Below, one piece after another: positions 32,780 to 41,061 of a DNA stretch of 64,000 bases. A program made the position numbers and the translations under genes. The notes under the pieces were generated by a model. The model had not been told where the DNA came from, did not search any database, and worked only from the letters and a program-made list of their open reading frames with translations. The stretch lies in the NCBI GenBank assembly GCA_965662345.1, contig CBFIHE010000001.1:124001-188000 (forward strand), written 5' to 3'. The first letter of the stretch is position 1. Every line of letters begins with the position of its first letter. Origin of the DNA: UBA6049 sp965662345. Lineage in GTDB: Bacteria; Bacteroidota; Bacteroidia; Flavobacteriales_G; Salibacteraceae.

Positions 32780-35380
32780 ATGAATAAGCACATATTATTC
32801 ACCTTTCTGATTTCTTTAGTTGCTAATTGGGCGCAAGCACAATGCAATGTAACCATACAAAATACTACATTAGATACGCTTGAAGTGCCTTGTGGATCGC
32901 AAGTAATGCTTGAGCGAGATACTCTAGGCGCTTATGCCATTTACAACGATTTTAATAATGGAAACGTTGGTTTGGGTTGGCAAACAACTTCAAGTGCTGC
33001 ACTGAATAACCCCTGTGGTTCTAATGGAAGTACCTATTTATGGTTTGGAAATACCTCTACAGCACCTAGAAACTTAACTACGGTACCTCTAGATCTTTCG
33101 TGTGGAGGTCAGATTTGTTTTGAGTTAAGATTCTCTGTTCAAGGTAGCGGTGGTTTTGGTGGTTCGCCATGTGAAGGTCCAGATTTAGCTGGCGAGGGAG
33201 TTACCTTTGAATGGAGACAAGGAACAGGAACTTGGAACTCTATTTTTTACTTTCAGCCAAATACCTCAGGTTCATTTAACTCGTTATCTCCTGGATCTGG
33301 AGATTACACAGGTTGGGCAACGTATTGTTATCCTATTCCACTAGCGGCTCAAGCCCCAAATATCCAAATTCGCTGGCAGCAATATGCCTCAACAGCATCG
33401 GGTAACGACCATTGGGGCTTAGATTCCATTACCGTATCTACTAATTGCGGAGCTGTTGACAATATTTGGAGTACGGGTGATTCTACACAAACAACCGTTA
33501 CACCACCTGCATTTGGTGATTCTTTGTATTGGACACAACGAATTGTAGGGGTAGGTTCCGCTAGCCCTGATACGTGTTATGATTCTGTAGTGGTTTCTGC
33601 TCAATTACCTCGTGTTAACATAAATCCACAATTTGTTCCTTTCTGCACGGGGAATGATGCAATAGCGGGTATAAACCCCAATCAGATTCAATTTGCAGAC
33701 CCCTCTGTAACGTACAGCACCCAGTGGTATCCACAAACGGGTGTTTTTGATTCAACCTCTCAGTACTATGCACGGGTAGATGATATTATGAACCCTACCA
33801 TGATTTGGTACACCTTTGAACATCCCCAATATCCGCAATGTAGTACAGCAGACACCGTTACATTGCAAGTAGGAGGTGTGGAGTTTGATTCAATTACGGT
33901 GTTCAATCCCGATTGTTTTAGAGACCAAAACTCAGGTAGCGTTTCCTTTACTTGGAAAAATCAACTCACTCCACCCATTTCAACAGTTTTTCGTAACGGT
34001 ACCTGGTTTAATGCCTCTGCTGGTAATCAATACAATAATCTACCTAATGATACATTTACACTTACCATTAGAGATGCGCGCTGTTTTGATACCATTGGGT
34101 TTAGATTGGAGACCCCAGATACCCTCTTGGTTGATACATCGCAATTGGTACTTGATATTTGCCAAACTATTACCAAGGCCCAATTGGCTACAGGAATTAA
34201 CGGTATAGCACCTTATACTGCTCACTGGAATGGAAATCCTGTTTCAACAGCTCCGCTTGCGCTAAAGGCCAATAATGACACTACATTGGCTTTACATGTT
34301 GAAGATGCAGTGGGTTGTATAAGCGATACGCTAAACATTACGTTTGAAGTTCCAGACCCCATCGTGATTCAGCCTATTGATACGGCTGTTTGTCCGGGCG
34401 ATACACTTGCGTTAGAAGCTATAGCTTCTGGTGGGCTAGGGCAGAACGCTTACCGCTATCGCTGGCATAACAATGTGAGGGATTCTATAGTAACTGTGGT
34501 ACCCCAACCAGGTAATTCTTATAGTGTTCGCGTTGAAGACGGATGCACGTTTTACGCAAGTATTATTCCAGATGTTTTCATAAACCCAGTACCTGATGAT
34601 GGTTTGGAGATTACTCCTAGTACTTGCTTAGGAAATGACGTTGAAATAAAAGGTCCTGCGGGAATGGCTTTTTATGAAATAGTGGTAAATGATTCAGATA
34701 CACTTATCAACCAAAGAAATACGTACACTGCTTCTGATACAGGTGAATACATCGTTCGTTTGTATACTGAAACCACTGACGGCTGTTTGAAGTATGATAC
34801 AAGTGGTTTTGAGATTATTCCATTACCAAAAGCTGAATTCTCTTTTGATTCAACGAAGTTCTACAGAGTTAGAGAAAATGCAGAAGTTTTATTTACCAAC
34901 GAAAGTTCATTTGCTTCTAATTACCTCTGGTTTACGCTAGATGCAGAAAGCAATGATGTTGACTTCTTACATGAATTCACTCAACCAGGAACCCATAGAA
35001 TAGATTTGGTGGCGTACAACTCTCTTGGTTGTGCAGATTCAACTTTTGCAATGATTGATATAGCTCCAGATAACCCCGTTATGGCACCCAACTCTTTTAC
35101 ACCAAATGGTGATGGACTCAACGATGTTTGGGAGATTCTACTTCCTAGCTATGTAGATGAGTTTGATATTTGGGTATACAACCGTTGGGGGAATTTGGTC
35201 TGGGAAAGCCATGATGTTTCTCAAAACAAATGGGACGGTAAAGATAAAACGTCAGGTACCTTTGTTCCTCAAGGGGTTTACGTTTACCGTATTTACATTG
35301 CTGCTCCTGAAAATGAGTTAGACTTCAAAGAGGAATACAATGGTACCGTTAACGTAATTAATTCTGGTCAAGGGAATTAA
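32780..35380 (+). CDS. Large secreted protein with T9SS type B (gliding-motility) C-terminal domain
   Basis: The 866-residue protein has a signal peptide (cut after AQA, about residue 21). A Cys-rich Reelin-like N-terminal domain (about 22-225; NDFNNGNVGLGWQTTSS, SGNDHWGLDSITVS) precedes several Ig/PKD/SprB-like beta domains (about 280-770). The CHU_C type B sorting domain closes it (about 775-866; MAPNSFTPNGDGLNDVWEI, VYNRWGNLVWES, KWDGKD). About 14 Cys residues in the mature part suggest disulfide stabilisation. It is likely surface displayed or secreted. Unlike the 9659 cargo gene it has no adjacent PorP/SprF gene. Confidence 0.9.
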   Translation: MNKHILFTFLISLVANWAQAQCNVTIQNTTLDTLEVPCGSQVMLERDTLGAYAIYNDFNNGNVGLGWQTTSSAALNNPCGSNGSTYLWFGNTSTAPRNLTTVPLDLSCGGQICFELRFSVQGSGGFGGSPCEGPDLAGEGVTFEWRQGTGTWNSIFYFQPNTSGSFNSLSPGSGDYTGWATYCYPIPLAAQAPNIQIRWQQYASTASGNDHWGLDSITVSTNCGAVDNIWSTGDSTQTTVTPPAFGDSLYWTQRIVGVGSASPDTCYDSVVVSAQLPRVNINPQFVPFCTGNDAIAGINPNQIQFADPSVTYSTQWYPQTGVFDSTSQYYARVDDIMNPTMIWYTFEHPQYPQCSTADTVTLQVGGVEFDSITVFNPDCFRDQNSGSVSFTWKNQLTPPISTVFRNGTWFNASAGNQYNNLPNDTFTLTIRDARCFDTIGFRLETPDTLLVDTSQLVLDICQTITKAQLATGINGIAPYTAHWNGNPVSTAPLALKANNDTTLALHVEDAVGCISDTLNITFEVPDPIVIQPIDTAVCPGDTLALEAIASGGLGQNAYRYRWHNNVRDSIVTVVPQPGNSYSVRVEDGCTFYASIIPDVFINPVPDDGLEITPSTCLGNDVEIKGPAGMAFYEIVVNDSDTLINQRNTYTASDTGEYIVRLYTETTDGCLKYDTSGFEIIPLPKAEFSFDSTKFYRVRENAEVLFTNESSFASNYLWFTLDAESNDVDFLHEFTQPGTHRIDLVAYNSLGCADSTFAMIDIAPDNPVMAPNSFTPNGDGLNDVWEILLPSYVDEFDIWVYNRWGNLVWESHDVSQNKWDGKDKTSGTFVPQGVYVYRIYIAAPENELDFKEEYNGTVNVINSGQGN

Positions 35381-35422
35381 CGGTAAGTGATAATCATCAT
35401 TTTCGCTGGGGTTTTGATTGGG

Positions 35423-35437
35423 TAGTTTTGATCAAAA
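35423..35437 (+). promoter_or_regulatory. -7 element and overlapping palindrome upstream of the racemase
   Basis: TAGTTTTG at 35423-35430 matches TAnnTTTG. A perfect 12-bp palindrome, TTTTGATCAAAA (35426-35437), overlaps its end and reaches the expected transcription start, a place where a bound protein would block initiation. The site lies 8 bases upstream of the ATG at 35446. Confidence 0.4.
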
Positions 35438-35445
35438 TCCAAATC

Positions 35446-36132
35446 ATGAGATTACTTGGTCTAATTGGTGGAACCTCCTGGCACGCCACCCAAATGTATT
35501 ATCACCTCATCAATACCAAAGCTTCTGAAGTTTTAGGAACGGCTTCAAACCCCACACTATTGCTATATAGCCAAAACATTGCAATTATGAAGTCGGGAGA
35601 TTTAGATGTAATCATTCCGTCATACATAGAAATTGCGAAAAAACTGAAAGCAGCTGGCGCAGAAAAGCTTATGCTATTGGCAAATACTCCCCACTTAGTA
35701 GTAGATGCAGTGGAGAATGAAACAGGACTTTCATTTATTCACATTGCAGATAGTGCGGCTAAAAAAGCCAAAGAATTGGGGGTTACTAAATTGGGTTTAT
35801 TAGGAACTCAAACCACTATGACCAAACCTTTTTTAATAGAAAGACTTGAAAAGAGACACAACCTACAGGTTATTGTACCAACTAATAACAATATACCTCT
35901 AGTGCATGCGCGAATAGCAGGTGAGCTTACACAAGGTACTTTTACTGATGATTCACGTAACTTTTTTCTAAACCAAATGGATTATTTGGTTCAGCAAGGT
36001 GCAGAAACCATTGTGCTAGGATGCACGGAGCTTCCTATTCTTATGCAAGGTGTGTCTTATAAAGTACCATTTCTAGACACAACTAAGCTTCATGCCTATG
36101 ATGCAGTTGAATTTATTTTAGGGGAAGCGTAA
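35446..36132 (+). CDS. Aspartate/glutamate racemase-family protein
   Basis: The 228-residue product starts MRLLGLIGGTSWHATQMYY, the family opening, and contains the late GCTELPIL block with one catalytic-type Cys. At the position of the other catalytic Cys (usual C/T-N-T-x-H) it reads LLANTPH, so an Ala replaces the thiol or hydroxyl residue. The family interconverts L- and D-amino acids. The missing residue makes normal two-base racemisation doubtful. The ATG at 35446 fits both the family start and the upstream -7 box; the in-frame TTG at 35428 lies inside that box. The 3' end overlaps the broken kinase gene by 20 bases. Confidence 0.83.
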   Translation: MRLLGLIGGTSWHATQMYYHLINTKASEVLGTASNPTLLLYSQNIAIMKSGDLDVIIPSYIEIAKKLKAAGAEKLMLLANTPHLVVDAVENETGLSFIHIADSAAKKAKELGVTKLGLLGTQTTMTKPFLIERLEKRHNLQVIVPTNNNIPLVHARIAGELTQGTFTDDSRNFFLNQMDYLVQQGAETIVLGCTELPILMQGVSYKVPFLDTTKLHAYDAVEFILGEA

Positions 36133-36760
36133 CCGTAAATATTGACCCCTTACCCACTTCACTTTCGGCTGTAATTGTACCGCCCAGTGCATCTACTTGA
36201 TTTTTAACTAAAAATAGGCCTATTCCTCTAGCTTTAGGGTGCTTGTGGAATGTTTGATTCATTCCAAACAACCGATCTTTATACCGCTCAATATCAAAGC
36301 CAAGCCCATTATCTTCAACGCTAAATACCCACTCTGTTTTATGCTTCTTACATGGAATGGTAACTCTACACTGCTTTTGTTTAGGGTTTCTGTACTTAAC
36401 AGCATTGCTCATTAAATTCAAGGCGATGCTTTCAAAATAGGGTTTGTAAGCCTCAATCTTTTCAGCACATTCAATTTACTTTTTGATTTGAATGAGCGAA
36501 GCTTCTATTTCAGGTCTTAGTATCTGTAAAACGCTATTTACTTCTGCCTTAATATCTAGCGGAGTAAAATCTAGGCTATGACTCTCCTTTATTTGAATAA
36601 CATCATTAAGGTTTTCTAGTGTTTCAAGTTGTTTCTTACTTACTTCATTAAGAAGTTGGGTATAGCTCTCTTTGGTCTCAGTGGATACTCCAAAAAGCTC
36701 TATTTGCTTAATTGCCATGGTGCGAAAGATGAAGTCATCATCAATAAGTAGAAAAGACAT
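36113..36760 (-). pseudogene. Response-regulator/histidine-kinase chimera with an in-frame stop
   Basis: The minus-strand frame starts MSFLLIDDDFIFRTMAIKQI, the first ~33 residues of a CheY-like receiver with its acidic pocket. It then passes into a histidine-kinase segment after the H-box (LLNEVSKKQLETLENLNDVIQIKES). A TAA at 36476-36478 interrupts it. The same frame resumes as kinase sequence (YFESIALNLMSNAVKYRNP, N box), then VEDNGLGFD (G1) and ARGIGLFLVKNQVDALGG (G2) to 36113. The phospho-acceptor His and most of the receiver are missing. A deletion that joined neighbouring regulator and kinase genes, plus a nonsense mutation, explains this. It is non-functional as a kinase. Confidence 0.85.
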
Positions 36761-36835
36761 AGTTGCATTAGGTTTTACTCAAAATTAAGTCTCGAGCATT
36801 AACTAAAACCTGACTTTTCTTAGGTCGAAAAAAGT

Positions 36836-38725
36836 TTAATGCATGATACTCTCTGGGTTTTTACCCACATACTTTACCAGTAACCACAATACAGGTAGCG
36901 CTACCATAAACGCCAACAAAGAAGGCGTGCCTAAAGAGGTAGCCATTGTGCCAAAGGTTATACTAACAGCCCCAACTGAAATGGCATAGGGAAGTTGGGT
37001 ACGTACATGATCTATGTGATTACAGCCTGCTGCTAGTGAGCTTAATATGGTAGTGTCTGAAATAGGCGAACAATGGTCTCCAAGAACAGAACCTGCCAAA
37101 ACGCTACTTACCACATTGTAAAACAGGGGTAAAATAAGTGCGGTTTCATACCCCGCTTCTAGTCCAATATTGAAGCTCGTTGGCAAGAGCAAAGGGTATA
37201 GAATAGCCATGGTTCCCCAACTAGACCCAGTTGAAAATGAGACTAAGGCACTCAACAGAAAAGTTATGGCAGGTAACCAAATGGGGCTCAAAGATTCATG
37301 CCACAATCCTTTTAAGAAAACTGCGGTTTCCATGCTATCTGTAATTCCAGCCAGAGACCAAGCAAGAACTAGAATGAGCATAGCTGTAACCATTGTTTTA
37401 TAGCCTGAAACAACTACATGCATTGTGCGCTCAAGGGATAAAATGCGCTGAGATACGGTAAGAATAATAGCAGCTGCCAACCCAGCAGAGGATGCCCAAA
37501 GAAGCGCGGTGTAGCTATCGCTATCACCTATTATTATGCTAATTTTTCTGAGCACGCTTGCATCATTGTGCCACACGTGATCACTAAAGCCAGTGAAGAT
37601 TAAACCCAGCAAGGTTCCAGCCACTATAATCACTATTGGAACAATAGCGTTCAAAGCTCTAATTGGAGCTCCTTGAGCTACACTGAATAATGCTAATTCT
37701 TCATCATTTGGGCCCTTGGTTAAACCAGCATCTGCTTTGCCAGAGCGTGCTTTCCGCTCTGCCTTTAGCATGGGGCCATAATCTTTGCCTTGAAGAATAA
37801 GCATAAGAATAAATACGAGTGTTAGAATGGGGTAGAAGCTGTAGGCTAGAGAATTTAGAAATACAGAATAAGCACCTTCTTCAAAACCAGGTATCTGACT
37901 AATACCTTCTTCAATGTAGCCTAGTTCTGCACCAATCCATGTGGTGACAAAGGCTAGGGCAGCAATGGGTGCAGCAGTAGAATCAACCAAATAGGCCAAT
38001 TTCTCTCGTGAAATTTTGAGCCTATCCGTTACCGCTCGCATGGTATTTCCCACTACGAGTGTATTGGCATAATCATCAAAGAAAATGGCGAAGCCCAAAG
38101 TGTAAGTGGCTAATTGTCCAGACTTTGCGTCTTTCGCATATTTGCCAATGTAATTCACTACTCCTTGCATTCCACCGTTCTTAGAAATGAGAGCTACAAC
38201 GGCACCAATAGTCATTGAGAACACGATGATGCTGAGATGCCCTGGGTCTGCCAATGATTCAATGATTCGGACTTCAAAGATGTTTAGAAAGCCACCGAAT
38301 ATGCCTGTTATTCCCTTGGCGTACCAGCCTAAAATGGCGGTTCCTGAAAAGATGCCAAGGAACAATGAGGTAAGTACTTCACGAGTAAGGAGTGCCAGAA
38401 CTATGGCGAGAAGGGGGGGGATAACAGATAGTGGAAGCGGTATTGGATTTACTTCTAGAACCGTGGAGGGGGCATTGCTTCCTACAGATAACTGTTTAAC
38501 TCCAGACTCAAACGTGTAGGTGATATACCTTCCTTCATCACTTGTTAGTACAGGGTATATTTTACCATTAATGAAGATTTGCGACTCTTGAAAATCAAGT
38601 ACGGGTATGGTATACTCCACTCCAGATATTGGGTGCTCAGGTAGCTCTAGTTCAAAGGCCTTTCCAGTGAAAGAAAGCAATAGCAGAAGCAACAAATACA
38701 GCGGTTTTAGCGCAAATACCCTCAT
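36836..38725 (-). CDS. NhaC-family Na+/H+ antiporter with an exported N-terminal domain
   Basis: The 629-residue protein begins with a signal peptide (MRVFALKPLYLLLLLLL) and a ~75-residue beta-rich region (about 24-95). About 11-12 membrane helices of NhaC type follow (about 97-625; SLFLGIFSGTAILGW, FAIFFDDYANTLVVGNTMRAVTDR, STGSSWGTMAILYPLLLP, GDHCSPISDTTI). It should exchange Na+ for H+ at the inner membrane. The N-terminal domain is absent from classical NhaC and is probably periplasmic. A C8 tract (G8 on plus, 38413-38420) encodes the Pro-Pro just before the first transport helix. Confidence 0.9.
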   Translation of the reverse strand: MRVFALKPLYLLLLLLLSFTGKAFELELPEHPISGVEYTIPVLDFQESQIFINGKIYPVLTSDEGRYITYTFESGVKQLSVGSNAPSTVLEVNPIPLPLSVIPPLLAIVLALLTREVLTSLFLGIFSGTAILGWYAKGITGIFGGFLNIFEVRIIESLADPGHLSIIVFSMTIGAVVALISKNGGMQGVVNYIGKYAKDAKSGQLATYTLGFAIFFDDYANTLVVGNTMRAVTDRLKISREKLAYLVDSTAAPIAALAFVTTWIGAELGYIEEGISQIPGFEEGAYSVFLNSLAYSFYPILTLVFILMLILQGKDYGPMLKAERKARSGKADAGLTKGPNDEELALFSVAQGAPIRALNAIVPIVIIVAGTLLGLIFTGFSDHVWHNDASVLRKISIIIGDSDSYTALLWASSAGLAAAIILTVSQRILSLERTMHVVVSGYKTMVTAMLILVLAWSLAGITDSMETAVFLKGLWHESLSPIWLPAITFLLSALVSFSTGSSWGTMAILYPLLLPTSFNIGLEAGYETALILPLFYNVVSSVLAGSVLGDHCSPISDTTILSSLAAGCNHIDHVRTQLPYAISVGAVSITFGTMATSLGTPSLLAFMVALPVLWLLVKYVGKNPESIMH

Positions 38726-39082
38726 GGCGGTAAAGATAACAAAGCCAATGAATGGCTAATGAACAAAACGCACTTATAAACCCAAGTTGATCTGTGTTTT
38801 CATAAGCGGGTTGAATGCACATTTGCTACAATTTAGTACAAGAGCAGTTGTTTCCTGTGATTTGAGTGTACAAACTAGGATGAATGAGGTTCATCTACAA
38901 ATTTACCCAACGAAGTAGCTCTGCAACAGAAGAATAGCTAAATAGGCGTGTATAGAATGGTTGCTTAGGCTTAATCCCTACTTGGGGTTGGCACGTGAAT
39001 TATCCTATTTAAAGCTCCATTTAGAGGCAATTCACCACAGTTGAAATGCTACTTTTGAAAGACTGATTAATTAAAGAAATAC
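38726..39082. other. 357-bp divergent intergenic region
   Basis: This region separates the NhaC gene (minus) from the E1 gene (plus). No ORF with family similarity, tRNA or terminator was recognised. The only promoter-like element seen is TACTTTTG at 39050-39057, 25 bases before the E1 ATG, matching TAnnTTTG; no good -33 TTG stands at the right distance. The rest is AT-rich without clear repeats. It is long for this compact genome, so extra regulatory sites or a small RNA are possible but unsupported. Confidence 0.5.
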
Positions 39083-41059
39083 ATGCAATTCAATACAAAT
39101 TCCTACCAACCTGATGAGCTTAAGCATCTCTATCGCCTATTGCTAAAACCCAGACTAATTGAGGAGAAAATGCTCATTCTCTTGCGCCAGGGTAAAATTA
39201 GTAAGTGGTTTTCTGGGTGGGGCCAAGAGGCTATTTCTGTGGGAGTTTCGTATTGCATGAAAGAAGAAGAGTACTTGCTTCCAATGCACCGCAATTTGGG
39301 ATTGTTCACCACAAGGGGTGTAGCCCTTAACCATTTGTTTGCTCAGTTTCAAGGTAAAATGAGTGGTTTCACAAAAGGAAGAGACCGTAGCTTTCACTTT
39401 GGTTCCAAAGAGCATAGAATTGTAGGTATGATTTCGCACTTAGGTCCGCAGCTTGGCGTTGCAGATGGTATAGCCCTAGCCAACAAGCTTAAAAAGAACA
39501 ATGAAGCTGTAGCAGTCTTTACAGGAGACGGTGGTGCTTCTGAAGGCGATTTTCATGAAGCCATGAACACAGCTGCAGTTTGGGACTTAGCCGTAATGTT
39601 TGTGATTGAGAATAATCAGTGGGGGCTTTCAACACCTAGTGTGGAGCAGTTTCGCTGTAAACAGTTTATTGATAAAGGCATAGGCTACGGTATGGATGCT
39701 GTTCAAATAGACGGTAACAACATTATAGAAGTGATTGAGGGGGTAAAGAGAGTCTTAAATCGCATTCGTGAAACTGGTAAACCTGTGCTAGTAGAGATGA
39801 TCACTTTTCGCATGCGCGGCCATGAAGAAGCTTCTGGTACCAAATACTATCCAGAAGGTTTGAAAGAGGAGTGGGAAGACAAAGATCCAGTAACCTTGTT
39901 TGAAAACCATTTGAGAGATAAAGGTATTTTGAATGAAGATGATGTGGTTTCTATGGTCAATGAAATCAAAAAAGAAATCAACGATTCACTGGCACAAGCC
40001 GATGCAGAACCAGAACCTGAGTTTTCTGCAGATCGCGAACTAGCAGATGTGTATGCACCTTTTGAGTTGGTTGAGGTAAAGCCCTCAGAAACCAAAGAGA
40101 AAATGCGCTTGATAGACGCAATCCACAACGGGTTAGATTTAGCCATGGAGAGCCATCCAGGTTTAGTGCTTATGGGGCAGGATATTGCAGATTACGGTGG
40201 TGTTTTTAAAGCTACAGAAGGCTTTACCACAAAGTTTGGTAAAGAGCGCGTAAGGAATACACCATTGTGTGAGTCGGCCATTTTAGGAGCTGGACTAGGA
40301 CTAAGCATTAGGGGTTACAAAGCAATGGTAGAAATGCAATTTGCTGATTTTGTATCAGAAGGAATGACGCAAATCTGCAATAACCTAGCAAAAGTGCACT
40401 GGCGCTGGGGGCAACAAGCAGATGTGGTTGTGCGCATGCCTACTGGTGCGGGTGTAGCGGCAGGTCCGTATCACTCTCAGAGTAATGAAGCTTGGTTTGC
40501 ACATATTCCTGGCCTTAAAATTGCCTACCCTGCTTTTCCTTCAGATGCCAAAGGCTTGTTGCTAACAGCTTTTGAAGATCCAAACCCCGTAATGTTCTTT
40601 GAACACAAAGCCCTTTACAGAAGCTTAGACGAAGAGGTATCTAAAGGCTACTATACAATACCTTTTGGCAAAGCCAATGTGGTTAAGGAAGGTGTGAAGT
40701 TGAGTATTATAACGTATGGAATGGGCGTGCATTGGGGATTGAAAATTGCCGAGCAACATCCAACTGAAACTATTGAAGTTGTAGACCTGCGTACGCTGGT
40801 ACCGTTAGATGTGGAAACTGTACTTAATAGTGTTAAGAAAACGGGTAAGGCCCTTGTTTTGCATGAAGATGTAGCCTTTGGCGGTTTTGGTGGTGAATTG
40901 GTTTCCATTATTGCTGATCAAGCATTTGAGCACCTTGATGCTCCCGTAAAACGTATTGGTAGTATGAATACTGCTGTACCGTTTGCTCCTAACTTAGAAA
41001 AAGGCTTCTTGGCAAATGCACAATTAGAAGAGGCTGTAAATGACCTTTTAGCGTATTGA
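39083..41059 (+). CDS. 2-oxoacid dehydrogenase E1 with fused alpha and beta subunits
   Basis: The 658-residue protein joins E1 alpha (about 1-330) to E1 beta (about 340-658). The alpha part has the thiamine-diphosphate motif, GDG at 148-150 and NN at 177-178 with the standard 26-residue spacing. The beta part carries VLMGQDIADYGGVFKAT, NTPLCESAILGAGLG and the C-terminal LVLHEDVAFGGFGGELVSII. The sequence type fits branched-chain 2-oxoacid or mixed-specificity dehydrogenase, which feeds acyl groups to the lipoyl E2. The E2 candidate is at 25595-26908, not adjacent. An FAD oxidoreductase starts 2 bases after the stop. Confidence 0.93.
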   Translation: MQFNTNSYQPDELKHLYRLLLKPRLIEEKMLILLRQGKISKWFSGWGQEAISVGVSYCMKEEEYLLPMHRNLGLFTTRGVALNHLFAQFQGKMSGFTKGRDRSFHFGSKEHRIVGMISHLGPQLGVADGIALANKLKKNNEAVAVFTGDGGASEGDFHEAMNTAAVWDLAVMFVIENNQWGLSTPSVEQFRCKQFIDKGIGYGMDAVQIDGNNIIEVIEGVKRVLNRIRETGKPVLVEMITFRMRGHEEASGTKYYPEGLKEEWEDKDPVTLFENHLRDKGILNEDDVVSMVNEIKKEINDSLAQADAEPEPEFSADRELADVYAPFELVEVKPSETKEKMRLIDAIHNGLDLAMESHPGLVLMGQDIADYGGVFKATEGFTTKFGKERVRNTPLCESAILGAGLGLSIRGYKAMVEMQFADFVSEGMTQICNNLAKVHWRWGQQADVVVRMPTGAGVAAGPYHSQSNEAWFAHIPGLKIAYPAFPSDAKGLLLTAFEDPNPVMFFEHKALYRSLDEEVSKGYYTIPFGKANVVKEGVKLSIITYGMGVHWGLKIAEQHPTETIEVVDLRTLVPLDVETVLNSVKKTGKALVLHEDVAFGGFGGELVSIIADQAFEHLDAPVKRIGSMNTAVPFAPNLEKGFLANAQLEEAVNDLLAY

Positions 41060-41061
41060 TT

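Noticed and set aside
36113..36421. Stand-alone 102-residue HATPase protein
   Set aside because: The frame continues upstream through the in-frame TAA with conserved N-box sequence, so this is the tail of a broken kinase. Independent use of the internal ATG has no ribosome-site support.
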